Made by a program: the position numbers and the translations under genes. A stretch of 50,208 bases of DNA from Acanthaster planci (taxonomy: Eukaryota > Echinodermata > Asteroidea > Valvatida > Acanthasteridae), in the NCBI RefSeq assembly GCF_001949145.1, contig NW_019091400.1, positions 561,135 through 611,342 on the forward strand, given 5' to 3'. Below the pieces are notes generated by a model. That model ran no database searches. It was not told where the DNA came from and saw only the letters and a list, made by a program, of their open reading frames with translations. This document shows, in pieces, positions 42,001-49,497 of the stretch; position 1 is the first letter of the stretch; each line of letters starts with the position of its first letter.

Positions 42001-43998
42001 AAACACTCTTAAAATGTAGCACTCAATTTCATGTGGGAGAGGGACCTTTTTTCACTTAATACAGAACATGTTTGAGTGCAAATGTGTAATCTTGAATCAC
42101 AGCACAGATTCTGGCCAAGCAGTCCATGTGTTAGGTTTTATCCTGATCACTGGTACATATACAGTACGTACATGTAGATGTACATGTACGTGCACCGGTA
42201 CACAGGAGTACCGTAACATTGTAGGATACATTCAAGTTTGTTTTGAAATTGAAAGGTACAGTGTACATGTAATGTACATGCACTAGTACCAGTACCCTCT
42301 CCATTTTGAAAGTGTACTAATCATACATTCCAGTGCAACTCGTTGAGTTGACAAATGACTTCCCTTCCCTTTTCCTTTCCAAGTCATTCATCAACCAGAA
42401 AGTTGAGGATCAGGGGTCCGCCTCCAAATGTTGCCAAGTCTGTTGATGAATTAAATGTACATATATATCTCAATGACACAAGATTCAGACTTCACTTTCA
42501 GGAGGACATCTGGTTCTCAAGTGTCGTCAGGTCTATCAAACTTGGAACTTTAACCACTACCTGCCGGGGACTCTGAAATCGGAGCCGTATGGTTTATATG
42601 CTGGCCGGGGTCTCCGAACTCGGACAAAGGAAACAGCGCCCTGTAACAAAAGACCATACTCCGAACAAAAGACCAGGCTGCTGGGCATTACGGGCATTTT
42701 TCACTCTCAAAAGTGGTGATAATCCAGCATTGTTTTGAAAACGTATACCAGGGTTTGGGGCATTGAGAGCAAGCGGATTACCACAGGGGACAAAAGCGCT
42801 CCACCACTGCAGCGATAAGCCACACAGCACCGCTGCACGCTAATCTTGCCCCTATTGAAAAGAGGTCAGCAGTGCACTGACAGTTGTATAACACCGCACA
42901 ATCTGGGCTCTGTTTACAAGGCTGCAGGCCTGGCTGAAAAACTCGGGCGTCAATGAAGGTCAACTGTCAACTTAGAGTAGTGCCTAAAGATTACTTCGTG
43001 CGGCTATAAACAACCGTTAAATAGAATGATGAATTTTTGAAGGATTTTGAAAATGGAAAAAATGATAGTCGTGCCGGCCCATCATCATCAACGTTGAAAA
43101 ATGCCCCGGCACGAAGTGGTTAAAGCGGAAATCTTCACTAGGGCAGAGCATAATGTACATGTACTGGTAACCATTGTACACCTTCAGTTGTGCAATATAG
43201 CATTATTGCTTTTATCTGCCAACCGTGGATAACCTTGCACAGTCTCAATAGGCTAAGGACAGGCATGGGGAGGAGCAACATGTTGAGTGGGAATACCTGT
43301 ACATGTATTTTGAAGATGTGGCATACTGTGAGTGCGGTAGGGGCCCCGCACTGTAAAGAATCTTGCAGTTAAACCAGTGGCGTGGTACTCACTTTTGCTC
43401 TCGACTGGCAAACAGTCATGTGATAACATGGTACATGTATATAGTATATACTGGTAATGTGCTACAGCTGTGGTGTTCATTGAAGCTACTGTGGAAGCTT
43501 GTTTGTGAGGTCCTACATTACGGCTTTGATAGAGGTTGAATTTTAACTGTTTGGAATGTGAACTCGAATTTTAAAAAATTTTCTCTTATTATTGTTTTAG
43601 AATAGTATTATTCTTGTTCTTTTTTTTTCTTATTTTGTTGCAAGTTCTGTTGAAACTGTGCACGTTTTTGTACTTGGGGCTTTGATCACCTGTGAAGGTT
43701 TTTGCCCTGTGTTTCAGGTCATGTCTTCCCTAGTGATTTTGAGCAGCTCGTCCAGCAGGTCATCCGACTTCTCTTCCACATCATGGCTCACATCTACCAC
43801 GCCCACTACGAACTCTTCTTGCAGTTTGAGCTCCACCGGCACCTGAACAGCCTCTTCTGCCAGATGGTCCTCTTCTCGCAGGAGTTCCACATCCTCAACA
43901 CCAAAGACTACGCGGTCTTAGATGACCTAATAGAGGCCCTAGGGCTGAACAATGTGAACTCCAAGTCAGAGTCTAATAATGCCAGCGGAAGTGTGTAG
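21070..43998 (+). CDS. MOB2: MOB2 kinase activator gene (5 exons)
   Basis: The joined exons (17+170+100+125+281 nt) give 230 residues. MOB2 proteins bind the N-terminal region of NDR/LATS-family kinases (STK38 type), compete with MOB1 and act in morphogenesis, cell-cycle checkpoint and DNA-damage signalling. MOB2 identity rather than MOB1/3/4 rests on the N-terminus MDWLMS, the LPKGLDLNEWLGSN stretch, and the order of FFNNVNVLYG, QYFWQDDKNKK and TAPQYIDYAM. The structural zinc ligands of the Mob fold are present: two Cys in ACTNDTCPSMSA and two His in HIMAHIYHAH. All introns are GT-AG with matching phases. The gene lies in the same direction as TWNK, 2.6 kb downstream. The short first exon makes it easy to miss, but the joined reading matches known MOB2 proteins closely. 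Confidence 0.93.
21389..21840. mobile_element. TIR element in MOB2 intron 1
   Basis: Terminal inverted repeats of about 70-80 bp, imperfect. The left end starts GTTGTTACG (21389) and contains TTTCTATCGTTACGGCACTG. The right end contains the complement (CAGTGCCGTAACGATAGAAA at about 21789) and finishes CGTAACAAC-like at 21840. The interior of about 290 bp has no transposase. Probably a MITE. Confidence 0.65.
22320..22430. repeat. Dispersed AAAGTCATGGAA-type repeat
   Basis: Contains CCTGGAAAAGTCATGGAATT and two further GTCATGGAAAAGTCATG copies. This short word is a familiar dispersed repeat in animal genomes. Low-complexity and non-coding. Confidence 0.4.
24163..24325. repeat. 78-bp tandem repeat
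   Basis: A 78-bp unit (from TACCGGTACATG through CAGTAGTTCTATGTGATACT and on to the next ACCGG) is repeated twice head to tail, with a partial third start at about 24313. The ends lie in the ACATGT hexamer runs, so the duplication probably arose by unequal exchange between them. Confidence 0.8.
26033..26310 (-). mobile_element. Solo LTR
   Basis: A 278-bp GC-rich island in AT-rich intron DNA. It begins TGCAACAG and ends GGCGCCACA on the + strand (5'-TG...CA-3' on either strand) and is flanked on both sides by GTAT (26029-26032 and 26311-26314), a 4-bp target duplication. On the minus strand it holds an AATAAA (ACCCGTTTATTTG on +, about 26115) followed by downstream T-rich sequence, as expected for the R region of an LTR. 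This indicates transcription on the minus strand. No internal retroviral or gag-pol sequence lies beside it, so the element was probably reduced by LTR-LTR recombination. The open frame across it is a shadow. Confidence 0.75.
27565..28052. mobile_element. Element with GACTCGAGTC-rich inverted ends
   Basis: The left part (27565-27735) is packed with GACTTGACTCAAG / GACTCGAGTC words. The right part (27985-28052) has the inverted forms (GACTTGAGTCGAGAC and TCAAGTTGAGTCGAGTC). The middle carries the 73-bp tandem duplication. Arrangement suggests a MITE with subterminal repeats; exact ends are uncertain. Confidence 0.5.
27786..27931. repeat. 73-bp tandem duplication
   Basis: Two copies of a unit including TTTCAGCATGTCTAAATGAA and ending in ACATGTATGTAT, at 27786-27858 and 27859-27931, differing at about one base (GGTAGTGG versus GGTACTGG). 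Confidence 0.9.
28060..33110. other. MOB2 intron 1, middle part
   Basis: No gene recognised. Contents are the palindromic hexamer runs, A-rich tracts (about 31960-31990) and one copy of a dispersed repeat at 29241-29345. I read both strands for exons with homology to known proteins and found none. Confidence 0.5.
29241..29345. repeat. Dispersed repeat, copy 1
   Basis: GCATTCCTTGAAATCAGGGG then AAACCTGGAAACTGAGTTTCC. This is nearly the same as 40434-40560. Both copies continue with a CAGGAAA/CAGGGAAA word, so they share an ancestor. Confidence 0.6.
33121..33409. mobile_element. TIR element (MITE family 1), copy B
   Basis: A 289-bp element in MOB2 intron 1 with 20+ bp inverted ends. GGTAATTCCAGAAATTAGGG is matched by CCCCTAATTTCTGGAATTACC, which is essentially perfect. 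The interior matches copy C along its length (TAATTTCCAAGAGTGATGAA, and TGATATTTCCATGTCAAATA), with extra ACATGT hexamers inserted or expanded inside it. Confidence 0.85.
33410..35647. other. MOB2 intron 1, 3' part
   Basis: Palindromic ACATGT runs and AT-rich sequence only. A T/C-rich tract leads to the exon 2 acceptor TTCACAG. No gene seen. Confidence 0.5.
35648..35817 (+). CDS. MOB2: MOB2 exon 2
   Basis: A 170-nt exon, residues 6-62. A basic linker (KAGRGKDKKPQ) leads to EPKIFLEPKYLGAQIIDFDI and REVVRLPKGLDLNEWLGSN, the start of the Mob fold and its kinase-facing helix. DLNEWL is characteristic of MOB2. Donor A/GTGAGT. Confidence 0.94.
36125..36316 (-). mobile_element. tRNA-derived SINE (minus strand)
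   Basis: On the minus strand, starting at about 36316, an A-box-like TAGTGGTTAGGGTTGAG is followed 30-40 bases on by a consensus B box (GGGGTTCGAATCC, about 36270). GACTCATGATCAGAGG lies between them, as in a tRNA anticodon arm. No complete cloverleaf with acceptor stem is evident, and a non-tRNA body follows, so it is a SINE head rather than a working tRNA gene. It lies in MOB2 intron 2. Confidence 0.65.
36784..37036. mobile_element. TIR element (MITE family 1), copy C
   Basis: A 253-bp element in MOB2 intron 2. Ends GGTAATTCCAGAAATTAGGG / CCCCTAATTTCTGGAATTAC are the same as in copy B. The interior differs by scattered substitutions and small gaps, giving moderate divergence and thus separate insertions of one family. 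Confidence 0.85.
37332..37431 (+). CDS. MOB2: MOB2 exon 3: zinc-binding cysteines
   Basis: A 100-nt exon, residues 63-95 plus two bases. TLEFFNNVNVLYGVTSGEAC then TNDTCPSMSAPGN contains the two cysteine ligands of the Mob zinc site. Acceptor TCTCCACAG; donor AC/GTAAGT. Confidence 0.95.
38636..38911 (-). other. Unrecognised open frame, possible transposon-derived exon
   Basis: A 91-residue minus-strand frame. Its middle, EILPCQFAPEYTKEEILQLE, resembles the start of a class of repetitive, often transposon-linked animal genes that begin with a YxFEPExSxEEL-like stretch. I cannot confirm that resemblance. No flanking exons were joined. It lies antisense inside MOB2 intron 3. Confidence 0.2.
39276..39400. 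mobile_element. TIR element (MITE family 1), truncated inverted copy D
   Basis: GGGTCATTCTCTATCTTCTG starts a half-copy in the opposite internal orientation. GGGTCCAAAAGTGTGACA and TTTCGTGTCCCTGGTACACC then match the complement of the 3' halves of copies B and C. The other end is not found, so the copy is truncated or strongly diverged. Confidence 0.55.
39616..39835 (-). other. Candidate minus-strand exon, unrecognised
   Basis: An open minus-strand stretch running from a polypyrimidine/CAAG acceptor-like site to a GTGAGT donor-like site. It would encode EHLRKKWASAFRPTLGYVWT followed by a W/P/Y/C-rich segment. Composition is more protein-like than the surrounding shadows, but I recognise no family. 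It could be a transposon remnant or chance. Confidence 0.2.
40434..40560. repeat. Dispersed repeat, copy 2
   Basis: CATTCTTGAAATCAGGGAAA then ACCTGGAAACCGAGTTTCC, matching 29241-29345. Flanks are unrelated. Confidence 0.6.
40981..41107. repeat. GAGGATTTTTGAGGATTGAGG cluster
   Basis: Three irregular copies of a GAGGATTTT-GA-GGATTGAGG motif at about 40981, 41042 and 41080, with an inverted relative near 40738-40772. Low-complexity and non-coding. Confidence 0.45.
41547..41671 (+). CDS. MOB2: MOB2 exon 4
   Basis: A 125-nt exon, residues 96-137 (both boundary codons split). QYFWQDDKNKKLKVTAPQYI then DYAMSFIQKHITDEAVLPTK YG is the core of the Mob fold and ends at the conserved FPTKYG-type turn (VLPTKYG here). 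Acceptor GGTTACAG after a T14-like tract; donor G/GTAAGC. Confidence 0.95.
41672..43717. other. MOB2 intron 4 (2.0 kb)
   Basis: Holds ACATGT runs and the 566-bp TTAA element annotated separately. No gene recognised. Confidence 0.55.
42554..43119. mobile_element. piggyBac-like MITE (TTAA target)
   Basis: A 566-bp element flanked on both sides by TTAA (42550-42553 and 43120-43123), the signature target duplication of piggyBac. Terminal inverted repeats CCACTACCTGCCGGGG (left) and CCACTTCGTGCCGGGG (right end, complemented) match at 14 of 16 positions. The left side repeats a GCCGGGGWCTC-like word and the right side repeats GTGCCGG. The interior is more GC-rich than the intron and has no transposase frame, so the element is non-autonomous. 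The two open minus-strand frames inside are shadows. Confidence 0.8.
43718..43998 (+). CDS. MOB2: MOB2 exon 5: zinc-binding histidines and C-terminus
   Basis: A 281-nt terminal coding exon, residues 138-230 and TAG. HIMAHIYHAHYELFLQFELH carries the two histidine zinc ligands. HLNSLFCQMVLFSQEFHILN, then DLIEALGLN, completes the Mob fold. The tail (NNVNSKSESNNASGSV) is polar and unconserved. Acceptor TGTTTCAG after a T-rich tract. Confidence 0.95.
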
Positions 43999-44800
43999 CC
44001 ACACCCTCTCTCTCCCATCCTTCCCCCCAACCTTCCCCCCCCCTGCATTTGGGATGTTCTCACTGCGCGTGCATTTTTTGTTCGGAAAGTTTACGAGTGT
44101 TCGAACACTGGAATGACAGTTGTGGGGCCTAGGGTTCAGGCCCTAGGATCTAGCATAAGTCATTTCACTGTATTCAGGTGTTCCTACTGGTTCATGTAGT
44201 TATACTGCACGAGCCGNGCCTGTCGACCTCAATCTCAGCATTTGAAGAAATTTAAAGGAAAGAGTTCTGTAGTGAGAGAGCGGACAAATGAAATATTCTG
44301 GGTGGTATATCTACCATCTGAAGACGGCTTCCTGAATTCAGAAGTAGAAGTAGTCTTCATTATTGGGTAGTCGATGATTGTTGAATCAAAGTTCAACCGG
44401 TGCGATATGATCACGACGTAACTGTTCTTTGGAAGAAATGACATTCCGGCCTGCAGCATGTACAATGCTGGCACTAGGAAGCCCTCACTGCGGCTGGCTG
44501 CAGTAATTTGATGTCTGAGGGTGAATGATACCATACCATGGTTGTTCTCTCCAACTACGTGTATTTGCGCTTTGGATTGTTTTTATTCCTTGGTTATAGC
44601 AGTGTACTTAGTTGTCTATGCTCTTTGTAGTGGGTGCTGAACAACATGTAATTCGGGCAACAAAAATAAAAACTGGCTGCTTTTTTAGTGAATGCTATTT
44701 TTTAATTTTGAACTTTGTATCAAAATAATTCGCAACTGCCGAGTTGAAGTAAAAACTAGCCTGCTGCTGCTGAGGCTTAACCAAATTAAATAAAAGACTG
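43999..44800 (+). other. Probable MOB2 3' UTR
   Basis: C-rich just after the stop, then AT-rich. AATAAA signals at 44665-44670 and 44789-44794 are the nearest canonical cleavage signals. One ambiguous base (n) is at 44217. Confidence 0.5.
44665..44670 (+). terminator. Polyadenylation signal, probable MOB2
   Basis: AATAAA in an A-rich context, 667 bases after the MOB2 stop. A second AATAAA is at 44789-44794. Confidence 0.4.
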
Positions 44801-47800
44801 CTTGCAACCTGCCGAGCTTGTAAATTAAATTTTACTGTCAAACTGTAGACGAGGTAGCTAGGACTCGGCTACATGGACCCGTCAGCCATGAGGGGCAAAT
44901 GCCACCGAACCTGTTTCCAAGGCCCACACAGGACGAAATTTCGATGTAAGTAGGAAGGACTTTGTTGCCTCAGCGTAGTCGTCGTGAGAAGAGAGTGGAG
45001 GCTGTGTTGCCCACGCCGAGTCTTTTATAAACGTGTTATGCACCACGGGTTACAGGGAAGAGGACAGTGTTCTGCCTACTGTGGTCCGACTTTTTATTTA
45101 CAACCACGTGGCCGGATGCTTGGGCCAAAGCAACTAAATGAAGGAATTCACTACACTTTCGTGTCTGCATTCACTCATTTTGAAGCTATTTTTGAAGATT
45201 TCTTCACAAACGTTCGCGACTAGTAGGACAGAAATGTATCAGGTGCACGGGACATTAAAAAAAAATAGCTTTAAATTGCAGTGCTCTCTACTATGCATGC
45301 TTTAATAGGCATCTGCCTTAGCATTTCCATTCACGTATGTGTTTTTGGATTTTTTGTTCGATTTTTCTGGCTTGTACTTGCCACGTTTGCATTCCATTTG
45401 GCTGCTGCAATACACGCTGTTTTATCAAAGATGAGCTTCGGATTCAAATAATGGTAGAGTAGCCCCTTCAAGTTTGGCCTGCTGCAGGCATCCTTGTTGC
45501 ATTCTGCCACTGGAAAGGCTTCTGTTGGGCTCTTTTTGTCCAAATTAGGATGATCAAGGTAATTCTTGAAACCACACCTGCGCCTTGACACTCTGTGCTG
45601 GCCGATTTCTACTTCTGCATGCTTTGTCTAAAAACAGCTTCCAGAGCTACAAGGGTGGCTGTGTCTGTTGCTCCAGGTGGAGCCCTAGACTTAGTTCCAG
45701 ACACAAGTGTTGGATGCAGCCGTAGGCCTACCTAGGCCAAATTTGACGGCACCCCCGGAACATGCCAGTGTATCACTTGATTTAAAAGAAGGGGTGTCCT
45801 CTCTAAATCAATGGCAAATATCACTCGCAGGACAGATCTGATTAAAAAAGCACAGGGTTGGTCTGTTCGCTGACGCATAGTATCCCAAAGAGTTACTTAA
45901 GTGTTTTTTTATCAAAATCATGTTTACTTTTGGAATTGTTTTTGTGTATATTATTGTACATTAATTATGATTAAGCAGAATTTTTGGCAATAACATAATT
46001 ATAGTTTATTGATTCGCTTGGTACTGTAAGTTACCATGGAAACTTGTTCATGCCTGTGGTTGCTGGAGTGTAGTATTCCATGCCAGGTATTTAGCTTTCA
46101 ACTAACCAGATGTAAAGAATTTATGTGTGACGTACAAGAGACGACGCAATCCATTTAGATTCTTTGGGTTTGATGTTCAAAGCAAGACTGTAGTGGTTAG
46201 ATTCATGACCTGCACACTTTCTGTTCATTCCTATGTATGTATCACAACTCAAAACAATAACTCCCCGATTCACATGGATTTATTTGGTAGTACCCCATAC
46301 TGTAGTGCTGCTTAACAGTCGATAAAGGCCATGTCTGAATTACTTGGCTGTGGCTGGAGCCACTGTACATTTCAAACTGGCCATGAGGCACATTAAAAGC
46401 ATGCTTCACCCAGAGAAAAAAAGTTGCTTGAATCATTGATGTAGCCATAGCAACCATCCTGTGCATGCATTCGTTAGCACATCCATGCCAAGAGAAAGTG
46501 CATAAGCTTTTGTCCCGAATTTGGCAGGAGAGTACTGCCAGGGTCATTTCACATCGTAGTGTTTGACAGCCTTTGAAAAACTGAAGTACACGTACATGTG
46601 CAAAGAATGTGCTGTGGGGTTTCTGCATGGGAGGGGATTTGCAAGATTCAGGGTGGATGTCCCAGCAACATTTATTGGGGGGGAGTTTGGACTGAAACTG
46701 AAATACGCATCAGGTTTTGATATTGCAGCGTTAAGGACCCTTGCTTTCGACCTCTGTAATAACTTTTGCACACCAATATTCAGCTTAGCTGAACTCTCCC
46801 GAATTGCCTTGCTTCATAATTACCTTGCTGTGGCTGAGCATGAGAAATCCCCTCTACTAACAAGATGTATTAGGCGACATGCCCATGGTGACCGGCTAAC
46901 TATAAGAGAACGGGACGAGTAAGATTTTGTTTCACTGATTGAAGTTAATATTTTGGAGTGGGATTTACTTTTCGTTCAGTAGTTATTGGTGTGGAGCTAC
47001 ATTTAGTGTGCCATTTGATGCAAAAGAATGGCTTTTTTATTACAAAAATGCTGGTGATGGGAAAAATAGTCAAGTCAAAATCATGGCTTGGCATTTTGCT
47101 CTTGCGCATATATAGTGGATCATGAGAATGGATCATGTCCTTGGAGGGTGTTCATTGGAATATTCCCGGCAGTGTATATTTGTAAGCATATCACAGAAAG
47201 AGAATTTGCAATTTGAGTATAAAACTCAGTGCAGTAGCGATTGGTTGGTGGAGTTCATGATAAATACTTTCACCACTGAATCATTTGTTCCCTCTGTTGA
47301 GCTTGTTTTCCTGTATGTAAAAGCCAATATTCTGCTAATAATAGTCCGTCAGAAAAATAAATATGTGCATTTTCACAGAAACTCCTTTGAGAGTTCCCAT
47401 AGAATGATGCGATCATATCTGGATGCTGTCAAGTGACCTGAACCTTGAAGCTTTTGATTTCCTAACAATGTGCAGTGGGTGAAAAGTAACCCCCCCCAAA
47501 AAAAACCCCACACAAACAAACAAACACCCCAACCAACAAACAAATCCCCAAAACGGTAGATAGCACAACAGGCAAGGCTTTTACTTGTGTGTATTATTGC
47601 CAGAAAAGTTGCTCTTGTCTCATAAGTGGACAGAAAGTTATAGAGGCCAATGTTTTGTAAAGAGATTTCAGATGAGGCGTCCCGAAACCGATACATCATT
47701 AACCGAAATCAATGCATTTTTCACCACCCATGTTGCCACAGCCTCGTGTCTCTTCTGGTAGTTTCAGATACACAAGCCCTTTTCAGACAAAGGGAGTTAC

Positions 47801-49245
47801 TCCGATTTTACCAATTGAATAGACAACTATACATCAAGAAATCCCTGACCTCAGTTTGCCCCTTTTATGGACAGTTCATGTTTTTAATTGTATAGAGAAC
47901 AAGTATTTAGCAAGCACAGAAAGTGTAGACTCACAAAATATTTATTTAGGCCTAGGTTTGGAAAAATTATCAGTTTTGACTCTGTGGTGTTGGAATTGTT
48001 TTGGTTATCAGGCTTGTATAAATTCAGTGTCAATACATTAATGTTTCTGGCAGCATGTTGAAATTCATGCCATTTTAAAAGGCTTATGTGGCTGTGCCTT
48101 TGGTATTTTCCTGTCTATACATTCTTATGATATGCAATATACTTTCCATTTGGCCCAAAGCCTCTTGATTATTAGTATACCGATTGAAACATTAGAGAAA
48201 AATATGACACTAACCGTTGCTTGGAGTAAGGGGTTGTTATAGGTTAAAATATTAAACGTGTGGGCCAACTTGTTGATTCTTATACATATAGTATTTTATT
48301 TCGGAATGCTTGGAGATTAACTGAACTTTAGTACCTTTGGCCCAACTAACAGTGACTGTGCCCCTCGTTTTGAGTGAAAATGGGAATTTGTGTTGGTAAT
48401 GTCTCCATTATTTTTAGATAATGGAGTAATTTCAATATCCGATTTACGTTTGAAGTTTTACTGCATTCTGTTAACTCTGTTTCTTAGGTTTTGTTATTTA
48501 ATTCCACAACTGAAACATTTTATAATTGTTTTTCTTGAAAGGCCTTCTTGCATTATTTGTTTTGAATATTGACATCCCATTGGTTGGATCCTTTAGAATA
48601 AGCTGGCCGTTGGTAAGCCGTGTGTTATCTTTGAAAAGGTTTTATTTCATGAAAAACCTAGATCATTAAACTGGGATATCCTGTGCTTGTACTTATATGT
48701 TTTTCCCTTGCATTTGATGGAGCTGTGGCACCAACAGCCTCTTGTTTTAAGTAGGGATCTCCTGGGTTTGAAACAGAAATAATAGCGTGTTGATTATAAA
48801 ACCCATTTTTTTTCAAGAACGAAATGACATGGAATGGTTACCACGGCGTTAATATCGGGATAACTAACTTGATGTGACTATTGACTAAGGTATTCTTTCA
48901 TTATTTTATTTATTTGTCCTTGGTTATATCATAACTAAAAATAAACCGAAACAAAATATGTAAGAAGTTGCCTTTATCGTGTGAGGAATGTTAACTGTGC
49001 AGTGTCGATCCTTTCTTAATTGGCTACTGTATTGGATTTCTATGTTTTTTAAGTAGTACTATTTTTTGTAGTTTCAGTTCCTTTAATGAGCGCGTGCGAC
49101 GTTGTGTTGCCGAACCCCTTCGCGCTGTAGGCCCGTTTTGGTGGGGTCCTTACCGAAATTGGGACTGTACTGTATGCAGACAAAAATAAGTGATTTGCAC
49201 TGTGCTTGAAATGAATCCTTTACTAAAAGACAGAGATAAGGAAAT
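44801..49245. other. Intergenic, no recognised gene
   Basis: A minus-strand open frame at 45331-45591 (including CGFKNYLDHPNLDKK and LKGLLYHYLNPKLIFDKTAC) has protein-like composition but no family I can name. The frame at 46563-46922 (+) is also unrecognised. A C/A-rich simple stretch is at 47490-47552. ACATGT runs are scarce here compared with the MOB2 introns. Confidence 0.45.
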
Positions 49246-49361
49246 TATTTTATTTATTCACGTCTCAAAATTTACGTGTTTTCATGCAGCTCGACAACCA
49301 CAGCCAGCAGGAGATTACACCGTGTATTTATCTCTTCTTTGAGTATGTGTGGTTCTGAGAA

Positions 49362-49416
49362 GAACCGGGGAATAACTCGACGTTTCGAACAGTGTACTCT
49401 GTCCGTCTTCAGGAGA
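49362..49416 (-). ncRNA. Hammerhead-ribozyme-like motif (tentative)
   Basis: On the minus strand CTGAAGA is followed by a 6-7 bp stem (GGACAG / CTGTTC) closed by an AGTACA loop, then GAAACGTC. This gives the CUGANGA...stem...GAAA...NUH order of a minimal hammerhead, which PLE pseudo-LTRs are known to carry. One extra C sits between CTGAAGA and the stem, and the motif is antisense to the RT, so it may be degenerate or not a ribozyme. Confidence 0.3.
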
Positions 49417-49497
49417 CTGCAGGATTTTAACTGGGAGTGGAGCTTATATGGTGTAGAGAGGGATCCAGATGTAGGGATTAGCTCGGTGAGGCGTTAA

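Larger units (their letters stand above)
22530..43440. repeat. Dispersed palindromic ACATGT hexamer repeats
   Basis: Throughout the MOB2 introns runs of (ACATGT)n and variants joined by ACCGGT recur, usually 12-40 bp each. Dense spots are 24160-24320, 24570-24655, 30070-30420, 32150-32215 and 34465-34550. The unit is its own reverse complement, so both strands read alike and each run can fold into a hairpin. The TWNK region has only isolated examples. Six-frame reading of these runs gives long Y-M / V-H strings, which are artefacts. Confidence 0.85.

Noticed and set aside
42594-42963. Two minus-strand frames inside the TTAA element
   Set aside because: They overlap the inverted ends and interior of a non-autonomous MITE and show no transposase motifs.
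46563-46922. 119-residue plus-strand frame downstream of MOB2
   Set aside because: No recognised domain, and an equally open frame overlaps it on the other strand; too weak to call a gene.
49276-49497. 73-residue plus-strand frame before the PLE RT
   Set aside because: It spans the hammerhead-like palindrome and UTR; ends in a stop and is out of frame with the RT.
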